DNA of 64,000 nucleotides from Diprion similis (Eukaryota > Arthropoda > Insecta > Hymenoptera > Diprionidae): the NCBI RefSeq assembly GCF_021155765.1, contig NC_060115.1:9838493-9902492 (forward strand), written 5' to 3'. The notes beneath the pieces are model-generated. The model ran no database searches. It was given only the letters and a program-made list of their open reading frames with translations, and was not told the origin of the DNA. Positions within the stretch are counted from its first letter, which is position 1; every line of letters begins with the position of its first letter. A program made the translations under genes and the position numbers. Positions 13,218 to 23,732 of the stretch are shown here, piece after piece.

Positions 13218-13830
13218 AGGGTGGCTCAAAAAAGGGCCACCTTTCTTTTGGTTTTCAGTTTTCTCCGAGATTCTTGCACTTTTCTACTAAAAAATAGATA
13301 ACGCTAAATGGCTGGGATGAAAATTTTTTTTTACTTCCGTCTCAACGACGATCAAATTTCGAAAAAAGCCTATTTTCGGGAACTTCAAAATCTAGATATT
13401 CCTTGAATCTTTCGGTGGATATGTTTTGTGTTACGAAACAGAAGTTTTTACGAGTCCTAAGAGGCGTGCGATTTTTTTGAGTACTGAAACATCTATCTTG
13501 AAATTCTTAGATGAAGAATTTTTTTATCTTTTAAACATTGCGATGAACTTCGATGCAGATTTTTCGGCACTATAAAAAATCGCACGCATGCCAGGTCTTA
13601 CAATAACTTTTGTTTCGTCATACAAATTAAACGTTGCCACTGAAGGATTCAAGGATATCTCAATTTTGAAATTCCCTAAGATAGCGTTTTTTCGAAATTT
13701 CAATATCGTTGAGGCGGTAGTAAAAAATTTTTATCAGCTTAGCCCTTTTACGTGAGTTATTCTTTAGTGAAAAGTACAAAAATTTTAGTGAAGAGCGAAA
13801 TCTTGAATAATGCCCTATTTGAACCGCTCT
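13218..13830. mobile_element. Foldback (long inverted repeat) transposon
   Basis: The two halves are imperfect reverse complements of each other. The left half starts AGGGTGGCTCAAAAAAGGGC and the right end reads inverted as AGAGCGGTTCAAATAGGGC. Matching internal blocks include GTGCGATTTTTT, ATTCCTTGAATC and TTACGAAACA (left) against their complements at 13575-13690. Arms are about 260 bp with a loop of about 90 bp. There is no credible coding frame. If transcribed it would fold into a long hairpin. Confidence 0.75.
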
Positions 13831-14282
13831 AAGATTCAACGAAGGTCGTCTTCGAAGCCTATGAAGCTGCATCTTTACGTCCTGCCTGAAAGTCGATGGT
13901 TAATGTTGTTCGAAATAGTTGAATGACTATCGTGAAGTTTTTTTCTTTTTTTTATGTTACATATTTGTTCAGTATATTAATTTATACTTTGGTGGATAGT
14001 TGTACTAAATCTTCTACCGTTAAAATCGAGACTCAAATATATCGATAAAATTCGATAAAATGATTTACGATAAGAAAAACAATCTTTTACAATGACATTA
14101 AGGATTAATTCCGAGAAAATCCACACTAATATTCGAAAATCGTCTTTTCCCAAAATTTCAGTCTATTCTTTTATAGAATAGTCGTAAGTTGAGGTAAAAA
14201 AATTACTTATTGATTTTTACTTCGTAGAATTCTATGTTTAAAATGTGCATGCTGTTATAACGTATGCTCATCTTGTTTGATA

Positions 14283-14284
14283 AG

Positions 14285-14316
<32 letters not shown>

Positions 14317-15062
14317 GATATCTCTCATTTCGGTGAACACAATACATTTTTTCAAATACGCTACATAGTTTTACTTGTAATTTTATAAAATGTTTTTTTT
14401 TTTTTTGTTTTTTTTTTCTCGCGTTAAAATTAACCTATAATCTTCGATGTGTACCTCCATGTAGAGTGCCTCGTCCTTCCCCATATAAGTTCGGAAACTT
14501 GTGCGTAGGGTGTCAAGGGTTTGGCTTACTTATCTTCATTATTTTGTTTCTGATTTGTAGGTATTATCTGTTTCATTCCGGGTTTGTAATTTTGTTGAAG
14601 TATTCTCTCCCTCTGCTGAATATCCATTGTTTCATGTTTTTTTTTTAATCTGAGTGTTGGTTGTTTTCTTATTTCGTTATCGAGTTCGTTATATATTTTT
14701 CGGCCTATGTAGTCAGCTTGGTGTTGTCCTTTCGTTGTGTATGTTTTCAGGTTTATTACCTCTTTGTTGACTCTTGCCCTTGTATCATGCGCGTGTACGA
14801 TCTGGTATTCTTCGTCCGTTAAATTCGATTTATGAATCTTTATTGCCGCAGCCTTCATGTAAGTTTGTCTAATGTCCAGTAGTCCCGTTTCTTCATATAA
14901 TTTTTCGGTAGAGTACTTTCTATCTTTCTTGTACGCTATTCTTAGGATTAGCTTCTGAGTTATTTCCAGCGGTTTTAGATGTTTGCTGTATGTTCCACCC
15001 CAGCCTATTATACCGTATTCTAGTACGGAGTTCACGAGACTATAAAAGGTAATTTGATGAAC
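14283..15062 (-). mobile_element. 5'-truncated LINE (non-LTR retrotransposon) fragment
   Basis: The minus strand carries a 180-codon frame (15068-14526) with the pattern LEYGIIGWGG...LKPLEITQKLILRIAYK. This is typical of the segment that follows the reverse transcriptase core in jockey/CR1/R1-like elements (thumb region and beyond); the catalytic YxDD part is absent. It is followed by about 210 bp of 3' UTR and a TAAAC-type tail read as TTTAG repeats at 14285-14312, as expected at the 3' end of a LINE copy. The 5' end breaks off abruptly at about 15062 against unrelated acidic-coding debris. Inactive. Confidence 0.8.
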
Positions 15063-15084
15063 ATTCATCCATTATTACATTGAA

Positions 15085-15660
15085 ATCTTCAATATCAGAA
15101 TTATTGATTTCAGCATTATCGTCTTCGCCTTGTTCTGTATTTATTTCTCCATCTTTAAATATATAAATATAAAAATGTAGTAATGATTAAATAATTATTT
15201 ATGTATCATTTTTATGTTTTATTTATAATACCTAGATTTTTTTCCGAGCTGATTGCTATGTCATAGATGGATTTAATTGAGAAACAAATTTACTATCGGA
15301 CTTTTCCCAACCACAGTCAGCGGGAGAAAATTTTGTTTAAATCAAAATGTACAAAATCTTTGGAGGCATGATTGTCCCCCGCAACCGAAGGAATTTTATC
15401 CTACTGACTATGGTTGGGATGAATCAGATAATAAACTTGTTGTTCAATTAAACCCATGGATGACATGACAATTAATTCAGCAGAAAGTAAAAGTAAATAA
15501 TGAAAAAAACTAAAGAAGTTATATAAAAATTATTATCTAGGCATTAACAAATTATTATATTCATATATATACAATTAAAAAAACAAGTACAGAACAAGAC
15601 CAAGATCAATCAGACAAAGAAGACGGTGGTGAAATCAATAATTCTGATATTGAAAATCAA
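15085..15660. mobile_element. Debris of an unknown element with inverted acidic-coding arms
   Basis: Two arms, about 15085-15150 and 15580-15660, are near-perfect reverse complements. Each can encode EINNSDIE within an acidic stretch, on opposite strands. Between them, 15277-15468 (plus) has a 63-codon frame ending DYGWDESDNKLVVQLNPWMT. The GW...D..L motif vaguely recalls repeated insect transposon-derived proteins. I do not recognise the family. Confidence 0.45.
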
Positions 15661-16169
15661 TGTCATACTAAAAGCATTTTATAGAATTTCATTAATATAT
15701 CTAAGTCTCGATTTTCATGGTAAAAGATCTAGTATAACTATCCGCCATAGTTCAAATTAATTCACTGAACAAATGTACAACATGAAAAAAAAACACTTCA
15801 TGACAGTCGTTCAGTTTGTAGAACAGCAACGATCGTCTTTCAGGCAGCTCGTAAAGATGCAGCATCGTAGCCGCAAGCCTGGAGCAGCTTCATGGACTTG
15901 GAAGACTACTTTCGATGTATACTATAGGTGGTTGACTATTATTTTTGTGTTTCTTACTATAAAAAGAAGCATTGTAATCAATTTCATCCTTGCAGGTATT
16001 ATGAGCTTTTTAAATATTTGATTGTACTTACTTATGTGGGTGGAAGACGAGTTTTGTCGAGAAATTTAGGCGGCAGATGATACTTTTTAGGCTTTTTGTG
16101 TTTCAATTAATGCGTACAATAAGTTTCACGTGAGCGACTATACATTTTTTTTGTCAATTTTTTGATGCT

Positions 16170-16277
16170 ATTGTAACCCTCCTGACCCCCCCCCCCCCCC
16201 CCCCGTCGTGGGGGTGCGTTGGAAGGCGTTGATTACTATTATATGATACACGGATAACTAGTACAAAAACAATGAAG
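16170..16277. repeat. Right arm of the long-range inverted repeat
   Basis: Reverse complement of 12862-12960, with a 19-base C run (16186-16204) expanded inside it where the left arm has only short G and C runs. Confidence 0.8.
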
Positions 16278-16320
16278 ATTGTGGATGTGAGCCGGAAATT
16301 ACTGACGTTCCCTTGCGGAC

Positions 16321-16455
16321 TGATCGAGGGATCGAACGTATCGAGGGTTCCAGTGGCGCAGAGATCGTGTGATCCAGTGATCGTAACCCCGTATCCGAGT
16401 GATCCAGTGACCCAGTGGTCGAGTGGTCGAGAGATCGAGTGATCCAGTGATCGGG
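16321..16455. repeat. GATCGAGTG-type tandem array 2
   Basis: Same degenerate unit as at 12691-12818 and same orientation. It lies between the right inverted arm and MITE copy 2. Confidence 0.85.
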
Positions 16456-16456
16456 T

Positions 16457-16857
16457 CAGGGTGGCAACGGACCGGGAAAACCGGGAATTCACTTTATCGG
16501 GAAAAGTCAGTAAAACGTTAGGGAGATATGATTGGGCATAGAGAAGAAAAACGTGCTGTTTTTAAAGAACCATTTTCAAACTTCAGATATGCTTCGTAAA
16601 TTCAGTTAAGCTAACTTTCGGAAATGGGACCGTGCGATTTCTAATGATTCGTGTGAAACGAAGCAATACTCTGTGTTTTTCAGATCTAAATTTATATATT
16701 CAAGGTGCACAACTTCTGGAGCTTTTAGTCGTAAAAACTGCCCGACCTTGCCCAATTTAAGTTTCGTGGGAAAATGTCAGGGGATTCTAAATGTTTTGAC
16801 GGGAAAAGTCAGGAAATAGTCGGGGAATTATATTTGAGTAAAATTGTCGCTACCCTG
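16457..16857. mobile_element. hAT-like MITE, copy 2
   Basis: A 401 bp element with ends CAGGGTGGCAAC and, inverted, CAGGGTAGCGAC. It is homologous to 12322-12687 throughout. Its TIRs are better preserved than those of copy 1. Non-coding. Confidence 0.75.
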
Positions 16858-17290
16858 ATAATGCGAATCGATCGATCGCCCTTTTTGCTTGACGATTTCG
16901 TAAACGGTATATGAACAAGTAAATCGCGCTCGATGTATTAAGCCTTTGGCTATTCAATTAATCTTGTTACGAACAACTGAACTTTCAAGTTCAGATTGAT
17001 CGTGCCTTTTGCGCGTTCACTTGATACCTTTTGGTTCTGAGAGAAGGCGTGGCACTTGCAAGCCGGTGGTCAATTCACGGGGATAAAAATCGCGGAGTGT
17101 ATAGTGATGGTGAAGAATCTTATTGTAAGTATTTATAGAACATATCTGAGGTCCATGAAAGTATTTTTTTAGTAATTGTATTTTTTTTTGTTTCAGGGCA
17201 ACGGACTAATTTTTTTAAAAGTATACTGAGAAATAATTAGTCCTCACTCAAACGACATTGTTTTTGTTAGTGTACGCACTTTTGTCATAG
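16858..17290. other. Right flank of the repeat island
   Basis: Contains blocks related to those left of MITE copy 1, such as CCTTTTGCGCG near 17012 against CCTTTTTGCGCG near 12260, and GCGAATCG at 16865. The repeat unit therefore seems to extend beyond the MITEs. A short ATG frame with a GTAAGT donor at 17105-17122 could be a 5' exon of something, but its phase does not fit REV7. Confidence 0.35.
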
Positions 17291-17299
17291 TGTTAATAG

Positions 17300-17520
17300 C
17301 ATTTTCATCTGTTTTAGTTAATCAAATCGTTTGTCCGTTTCAGCTAATGAACTCTTTTGTCTGTTTCAGGGAATCAAACATTTTATATATTTCAGCTAAT
17401 CAAGCCTTCTCTCTATTCCAGCTAATTAAATTTTTTTTACTGTTTCAGTTGATTTATGTTTTGTCTGTTTCAGCTATAATAATCAAACTCTTTGACTGTT
17501 CCAGCTAATCAAATCTGTTG
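17300..17520 (+). repeat. Tandem array resembling repeated 3' splice sites
   Basis: About eight degenerate units of about 26 bp, each roughly TGTCTGTTTCAGCTAATCAA. Every unit has a pyrimidine run and CAG (or TAG) followed by a CTAAT-like box that resembles a branch point. It sits 0.9 kb upstream of the first certain REV7 exon on the same strand. Confidence 0.75.
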
Positions 17521-18426
17521 TATTTCCGATGAAATTTTTTTACCAACACCTGAAGCGATTACAGGCACCATTTCCTGAATCGTCAATAATAAAGCTTTGA
17601 TAAATCCTACTAAAATCGAATTAAGGTGTGTGAAATTGCTGATCGAAGAAATATCTCACCTCAGGCGTTTTGGCAGAGTATCTTTTTTGAGGTGAAATAT
17701 TTCCTCTATCAGTATTTTTTCATGACACATTCCAATTCGATTTTTGCAAGACTTATCAAGAGTCTGTTGACAAATATGAGGATTTTAGCAGAAATTCATT
17801 TCGATGTTAGTAACAAAAGTTTGGTCGGAACTATATTATGCTTAGATCTAAAGAAATTTCCTTGGGGTTGGCAACGACTCCAATGCATCGAGAGTACCTA
17901 GGAGTACCTCGCAACCAAACCTAACCTGGCACAATCGGTGTTGACAAACGTGCACAATCGCTGCACTGAGAATTTACTGTAGCTGTTCAGCGAGTGAGGA
18001 TAAATTGACGTATCGTGCACCAATTTATTGGGAGTCTTTGAAGTGATATCTGAGGAAATACGAGGATCCACGAACTGAAGTCGAAATAACTAAACGCGTG
18101 TTTTATAACCTACACATGCAGTCGTGACGGCGTAGGAACAGCTGTATGTGGACGGCTGGTGTAATGTAATTGACCTTAAATGAATGCCTTGAATATCACC
18201 AGAAGAACAGAGCCTGTGATGATATGTCAACGCAACAACAAATAGGCAGGTTCATTCATTCACTCTTTCAAAGTCTTGAACTGGAAACGTGATAATTAGA
18301 AATTCGCCTACGCTTAGGCAATCACTTTTACATTTATACTGAAGTATCCAGAGTTGCCTATTCGTAGGCGGACTTGGTGTAACTATACTGTGCATGCGAA
18401 ATATATTTTCTTTTTTATTGTTTCAG

Positions 18427-19184
18427 TTGGCGCTGATATTTTATTGGAATTTCTAGAAGTAGCATTTCACAATATTTTGTACGTCAGGAATTTATATCCG
18501 AAAGAAATTTTTGTTAGGAAGCAAATATATGGAATAGCCACACAAGTTTCTGAGCATCCAGAATTAAACACTTATCTGAAAGAAGTACTTAATTCGATCA
18601 GAGAATTAATCAGGCATGATGAAAACAGCGTTAGAAAAATCACACTCTGCTTTTACAATCAGGATAAAACACCGGTAGAGCAATTTGTCTTTGATCTTGG
18701 AAAATTGAAGGCTGATTTGGCGGTGTAAGTACACGCATTCACATTAAAATCGTTGTCAATTTTTGTTTCACGATGTGGTACCTATTCGATAACACTTATT
18801 ATGCATAAACACTAAATCAGATCTTTGATATTCCTGTGAGTTATAGGGAACTATTTTGTTTCTATTTTCAGACAGGATCCGTTCTTTTTAAAAACAGAAG
18901 AAGCTCTCAGAACCTTTTGCCTAAAGCTTTCAACATCGGGGTCATATTTGAAACGACTACCTGAAAATGCTACGTTTTCCATTCAAATCCAAACCCACGA
19001 AGCGGCGCACGCTGCGCTGAATGAAAATCCAAAATGTGAAAATTTTCCCTGGATCGAAGCCGAAGAAGGTACGACCGAAATAAAAGAGCAGACCTTGTTA
19101 CCCCTGAAGTCAATCAACACCGAATATTTGAATCTACAAATGTATGCGTTGGAAAAAGAAAGTAAGAACAAAAAGAAGCAGTGA
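18427..19184 (+). CDS. MAD2L2: REV7 / MAD2L2, HORMA-domain protein (first exon not certain)
   Basis: REV7 is the HORMA adaptor that bridges REV3 and REV1 in polymerase zeta and joins shieldin in other animals. Exons 18427-18724 and 18872-19184 (stop TGA) join in frame through GT-AG sites and give 203 residues against 211 in human, so only about 5-10 N-terminal residues are missing. Family signatures are GADILLEFLEVAFHNILYVR near the start, HPELNTYLKE, VEQFVFDLG, FSIQIQTHEAA, ENFPWIEAEE, and LLPLKSINTEYLNLQMYALE in the safety-belt region. The first exon must end one base into a codon. Candidates are 18146-18158 (M-W-T-A, GTGTAA donor) and 18224-18245 (M-S-T-Q-Q-Q-I with a GC donor); neither is convincing. 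No AATAAA is evident just after the stop. Confidence 0.9.
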
Positions 19185-19296
19185 TTTGATTGTTCGCTGT
19201 TTCCATTTCTTCATTCTGTTGCAAAAATTTACGCACAAACAAATAATCCTCATACATCTTACAAGGTAGTCAGAAAAGTGATTCGTAGTGGCATAA

Positions 19297-20072
19297 TCAT
19301 GGAAAAACAATGATCCTGCGCTCATGCACTATCCATTATTGCTTGATGAAACATCTGAACTCACTGAGATACATCGCCACAGAACATTTCAACTTGACTA
19401 CTCATCGTATCTTCAACTGGTACGTACATTACATAATGCACAATCGATCGTTGATGGGTATTTCAAACAATATATTTCATTTGCGGCTTAGCAATATTAT
19501 TGCATAATAGCGTTGTGAAAAAGGCTTTACGATGTAGTAACGGCATGGAGCGAACACCTCACGATGCTGTAAAATTTCGAATTTCTATTTCCAATGGAAA
19601 TTCAACTATTCTGTCACTAATCAGATATTTTATCAATTCCTCAGGACGTGAATGCCATTTGAATATCCAAACGGAAATCTCACCAACTGAAATCGATGGA
19701 TTGCGCTGTGGATTAGGTCAAATCGACAATGAGACGCATATACTTTATCAAAACATCCCCTCCCCAATGTTGGGGGTTTTGAAGATGTGAGCTTATTTAC
19801 CTCCTCAGCCGTTAAACCAAGATTGGCATGTGTTCAAGGGTCTGCAACCAACAGATAAAGCTGCAACTTTTCCATCAGAGAATTTACTTAGTTGGCAAAG
19901 GAGGGATTCCTTAACTGCCGATCAGCGTCATGCTGTTGAACAAGTAGCAAGTCAAGTAGGTATAATCATGTTGCTGATATTCCCGTCGCACTGCGATTGT
20001 TTAAAAAAAATATATACAATTGCTTCGAAAATTCCAATTACAAGGCTACATTACCTTTCTCATTCGCCATGA
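19297..20072 (+). CDS. Unrecognised split coding region with one in-frame TGA
   Basis: 110 bases after REV7, a plus-strand frame reads NDPALMHYPLLLDETSELTE and so on up to a donor at 19420 or 19424. Using C|GTACAT (19424) and the acceptor TTAG at 19491, a 68 bp intron leads in frame into 19492-19790. That block contains INSSGRECHLNIQTEISPTE and GLGQIDNETHILYQNIPSPM. A TGA at 19788-19790 interrupts the frame, which then stays open as YLPPQPLNQDWHVFKGLQPT...SLTADQRHAVEQVASQ to a GTAGGT at about 19955, or on to TGA at 20070-20072. Amino-acid use looks protein-like. I do not recognise it; the pattern FI-x3-GR-x2-HL-x-I faintly recalls the N-terminal ELF domain of FANCL, which is not enough for a call. 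It could be a decaying gene, a readthrough gene, or exons of a gene with misread splice sites. Confidence 0.4.
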
Positions 20073-20365
20073 AGTCAATCGTGACTAGAAAATCTGTCAT
20101 CATTGCAAATAATGTAGACAAAAGTGTTCGTATATGAATATGCAGTATTTAATCTAAACATAAGTACTAATTATAAACTTCATCCTTACATTTCTATATC
20201 GTTCTGACCAGTTCGGGCACATATTTTCCTCTACAATCTTTCTTTTTGAATCCGAAATACATTTTACATGACGCATAAAACTGAAAGCTTACTCCTCAAT
20301 ATTTGTTCAATGTAATATCATTACTACGCACGTAAACACAAGTCGTGTTAATTTAAAAATATATT
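20073..20365. other. Convergent 3' flank between the unknown frame and alkaline phosphatase
   Basis: AT-rich, no coding signal on either strand. Confidence 0.5.
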
Positions 20366-20371
20366 TTTATT
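20366..20371 (-). terminator. Polyadenylation signal of the phosphatase gene
   Basis: AATAAA on the minus strand, 165 bases after the phosphatase stop codon. It is the best candidate for the 3' end of that transcript. Confidence 0.5.
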
Positions 20372-20535
20372 TTTCATTTGTCTATACATTCTACAAAGGG
20401 CAATAAAAAGTAATTACATTGAATTTTTTCTAGATCATTCCTCATTTTTCGAAACACGTAGAATAATGTTTCATTTTCGTACAACAGTCTGACTTGAATG
20501 TGTCAGCATATCTTACGTTAATTTCAATTAATTGT

Positions 20536-23500
20536 TCATCTATGCAATCTTGGTAGTAAAAATGGTATCAAGGTTGCCAGGAGGATAAAAGAGCAGGGTT
20601 GAAAATTTGAACTAGAATTATTGTAGTATTCACCAATCTTCGCTGCATAAGCTGCGACATGGGCTATGTAGTTTTGTTCGTGTGTAGCGTGCAACAGATG
20701 GGCGTACGGACCTGAAAAGAAATAGACAGAACTCTAATAAAAATGAATGCAAAAATCAACTGCGAAAAATCGAGCACAGGCGTATCAAGTGTTTTTCATT
20801 CAGATATAGCCCTCCGCAAATTTCCCGAAATCTCTAGCAGAAATATCTCTCCACTTTGCGCAACACTTGATACTCCAGTGTTTGACAAATTCTTGTCACT
20901 TGCGGGTGATTATTCAGTTCTCAAATAGTTCGAGATAGTTAATAGTAAAATGGCATTTTTTTTTTTTGAAAAAAAAAAAAACAAAAAACCAAAGAGGTAT
21001 ATTCTTGATGATTTTTTCACGAATTTCGAAACGAATATAACTGATTTTTGTGTTCTTTTCTGTGCAAATTTGAATTCTATCTAGTTCGAGATTGAACTTT
21101 TCATTAAATCAGGTATATTTTGTTATAAAGATTGAAATAAGTTAGGCGATTTACCTATGGCATATACCAGCGTGTCAGTTCCGCTGTGGTGGGCCTCGTC
21201 AGTTACTATAGCAGCTTGTTGACTGTAAGTAAACGCAGTAGTATCCTCCAACGAAGGATCCTTCCTGATAGCCGTGGTGCTGTTATAAACTTCGTAAGCC
21301 ATGTTATTTGGACCCCCTGTACCATAGCTTAATACCGTATAAGGAATGGTGTCGTACTTCGAATTTTGGGCGATTCCTTAAACGACAAAGAGTTCGGTAT
21401 ATCAGTAATTGCCATGTGAAAAAAAGTTTCCAAATTAGTGTGATTTATCAGGATATCAATTGTGAATACACATTTTCACCATTCATTCACATTTCACAAT
21501 CAGGCTCGCATAATATTTACTCAATAGCAGTGTTTATATTTTGAGTATCGAATTGTTCCAATTAAATTCATCTTATCCTCAGACGAAGAAATCTTGACTT
21601 GGAACAACTGGAAACATTTGGTAAACCGGCTACTTTGGCCTTCTGAATTGTCGTTCCTTAGTTGTATGCTTTGCTGTTCAACTATATGTTTTCATTGATT
21701 TCTAACGTAGTACATGTTCCCTTTTTGTTTAAAGCGACACAATGAATAGGCTTTGTTATTTATTTAATCAATCGGCATACCAAGAACATCTTGTCCTCTG
21801 TCGGCACCCTCGTTGAAAGCCATGGTGTGACCATGGTCACTCGTGACTATGACTAAAGTTTCACTGGTGTCGATAAGCTTTAAGGTAGCACTTATTGCCT
21901 CAGAAAATCTAATTGTCTCTCTTAACGCTTGCGCCGCATGTCCACGATGGTGTGCATAATCAATTAAACCTCCTTCGACCTGAAAGTAATAATAACATCG
22001 TACGTTCAAACCATATCGATTTGCGAAGAATCCAACATAATCGACGTTACTAATTATCGAAGTGAGCGTGTCGAATACTGAATCTTAATAAAAATATTTC
22101 AATTATCAAACCATACCGCAAGCACGAATCCCTTCTCTGCTTTCTGAAGAATTTTTATAGCTGCAACCGTCATGTTTTCCAAGCTTGGCTCTCCTTCGGG
22201 GCTCGTGTCTCTGTTCCAATCCATGCTCATGTGAGCATTGTTAAATATCCCCATAAGAAAGTCAGTATTTTCTGTATCGACACTGAACAATTCTTCACTG
22301 TTCTGAACGACAACATTCGAGAAATTTCTTGCTGTCTTGTCCGCCATCCACTCGTCTATTAATTTCCTCCCATCTTGTCTGTAGCAACTCCAAGAATCTA
22401 TCTCGTCATTTCTCTGGCCAGTAGAATTACTTTGCAACTGTTGTCTGCCACCCCCCATAATAACCTGGGTAAAATACACTTAATTGGATTTAAAATGATT
22501 TTAGAATTCCCGCGATGTCCGTGCCATCAGCGCCTTTGTCATATACAACCCACATTGAGTGTCCTCAATCACACCTTACCGACGAAATAGTCTGATGGTA
22601 AGGTCGAGATTTTCGGTTAGTTTACTCATTGAACAAGTGATCACTCATAAACTCACCTTTATATCCCTGCCCGGCTTATCTTCGACGAGTTGCCTAGCTA
22701 TGTCCTTACACTTGGCGGCGCTAGCCGGCATGTCAGTTTCGCATTCCCACTTTCTGTTCGCCACGTGCGCATAAAGAGCCGACGGAGTAGCGTGAGTGAC
22801 TCTCGTTGTCGTGACGAATCCTGTTTTCAGTGGAAATCAAAATCAACAACGTTGTTTACAGCCGCGGAGGGCGAGTTGTTGCGGATACAGGTCAAAACTG
22901 GAATCAGACAGGTAACCAACCGGTCGAGGCGTTATATTACGGTCGGTAATGCAGGTCGAACTCTTGGCTGATTGTTAACCTCAATTTTTATGGCAATTTT
23001 GGGGAAATGATCTGATTATAATCGGGAAACTTCCGTGTAACTCACCTGTGTCTTTACCCGCAGCTTGAGCCCAGGCCAAAATTGAATCGACGTGATAATC
23101 CTCGTTGAGACTCGCTTCGCAATCGTCCAAAGGTACGTTAGCATCGACGCCGCTAACTTTGAAGTTCGTTTTAACACCGCAAAACACCGCTGTGGCGGTA
23201 GAGGCGGAATCCGGGACTTGTTTGTTTGAGTCGTAAGTCTGCGAAATTTATTTCATTCAAAGTTTGAAAAGCAATGATTACATTCGAATGATAGGTAAAT
23301 TGTGCCAAATGTGCGGAGTCATGCGTCGAATTGAACTGAAGGAGACGCTAACAGTCGTGCTGATCGCAGGTCAAGCATAGCGTAAGGTAACTAATTTTAA
23401 TGTTTAGTTGACGAATGATAAGTGTATCATGAAACGTAATATGGTCGACGTGTTTGAAATGTTACGCACCAACGCATAGACGACGTGAAAATTAATCACC

Positions 23501-23701
23501 GACACCGTGATTATTTCACATTTAAGTAATGCGTCGTATGAAAATTTAACTGCTTGTTGTACCCGAAGGAAGCAGTTTCGTGGATTTCAACAATTAACTC
23601 GAAGTTATATTCACGGTTCCAATATATTGAAGTTAGCAACATTATCTCATAGAAACCGTTATTTCGCCATTTTGCAATTTGGTGGAATTCAGTAAACCGT
23701 A

Positions 23702-23732
<31 letters not shown>

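Noticed and set aside
14285..14312. TTTAG repeat considered as telomere-like sequence
   Set aside because: Not the insect TTAGG unit; its position fits the 3' tail of the minus-strand LINE.
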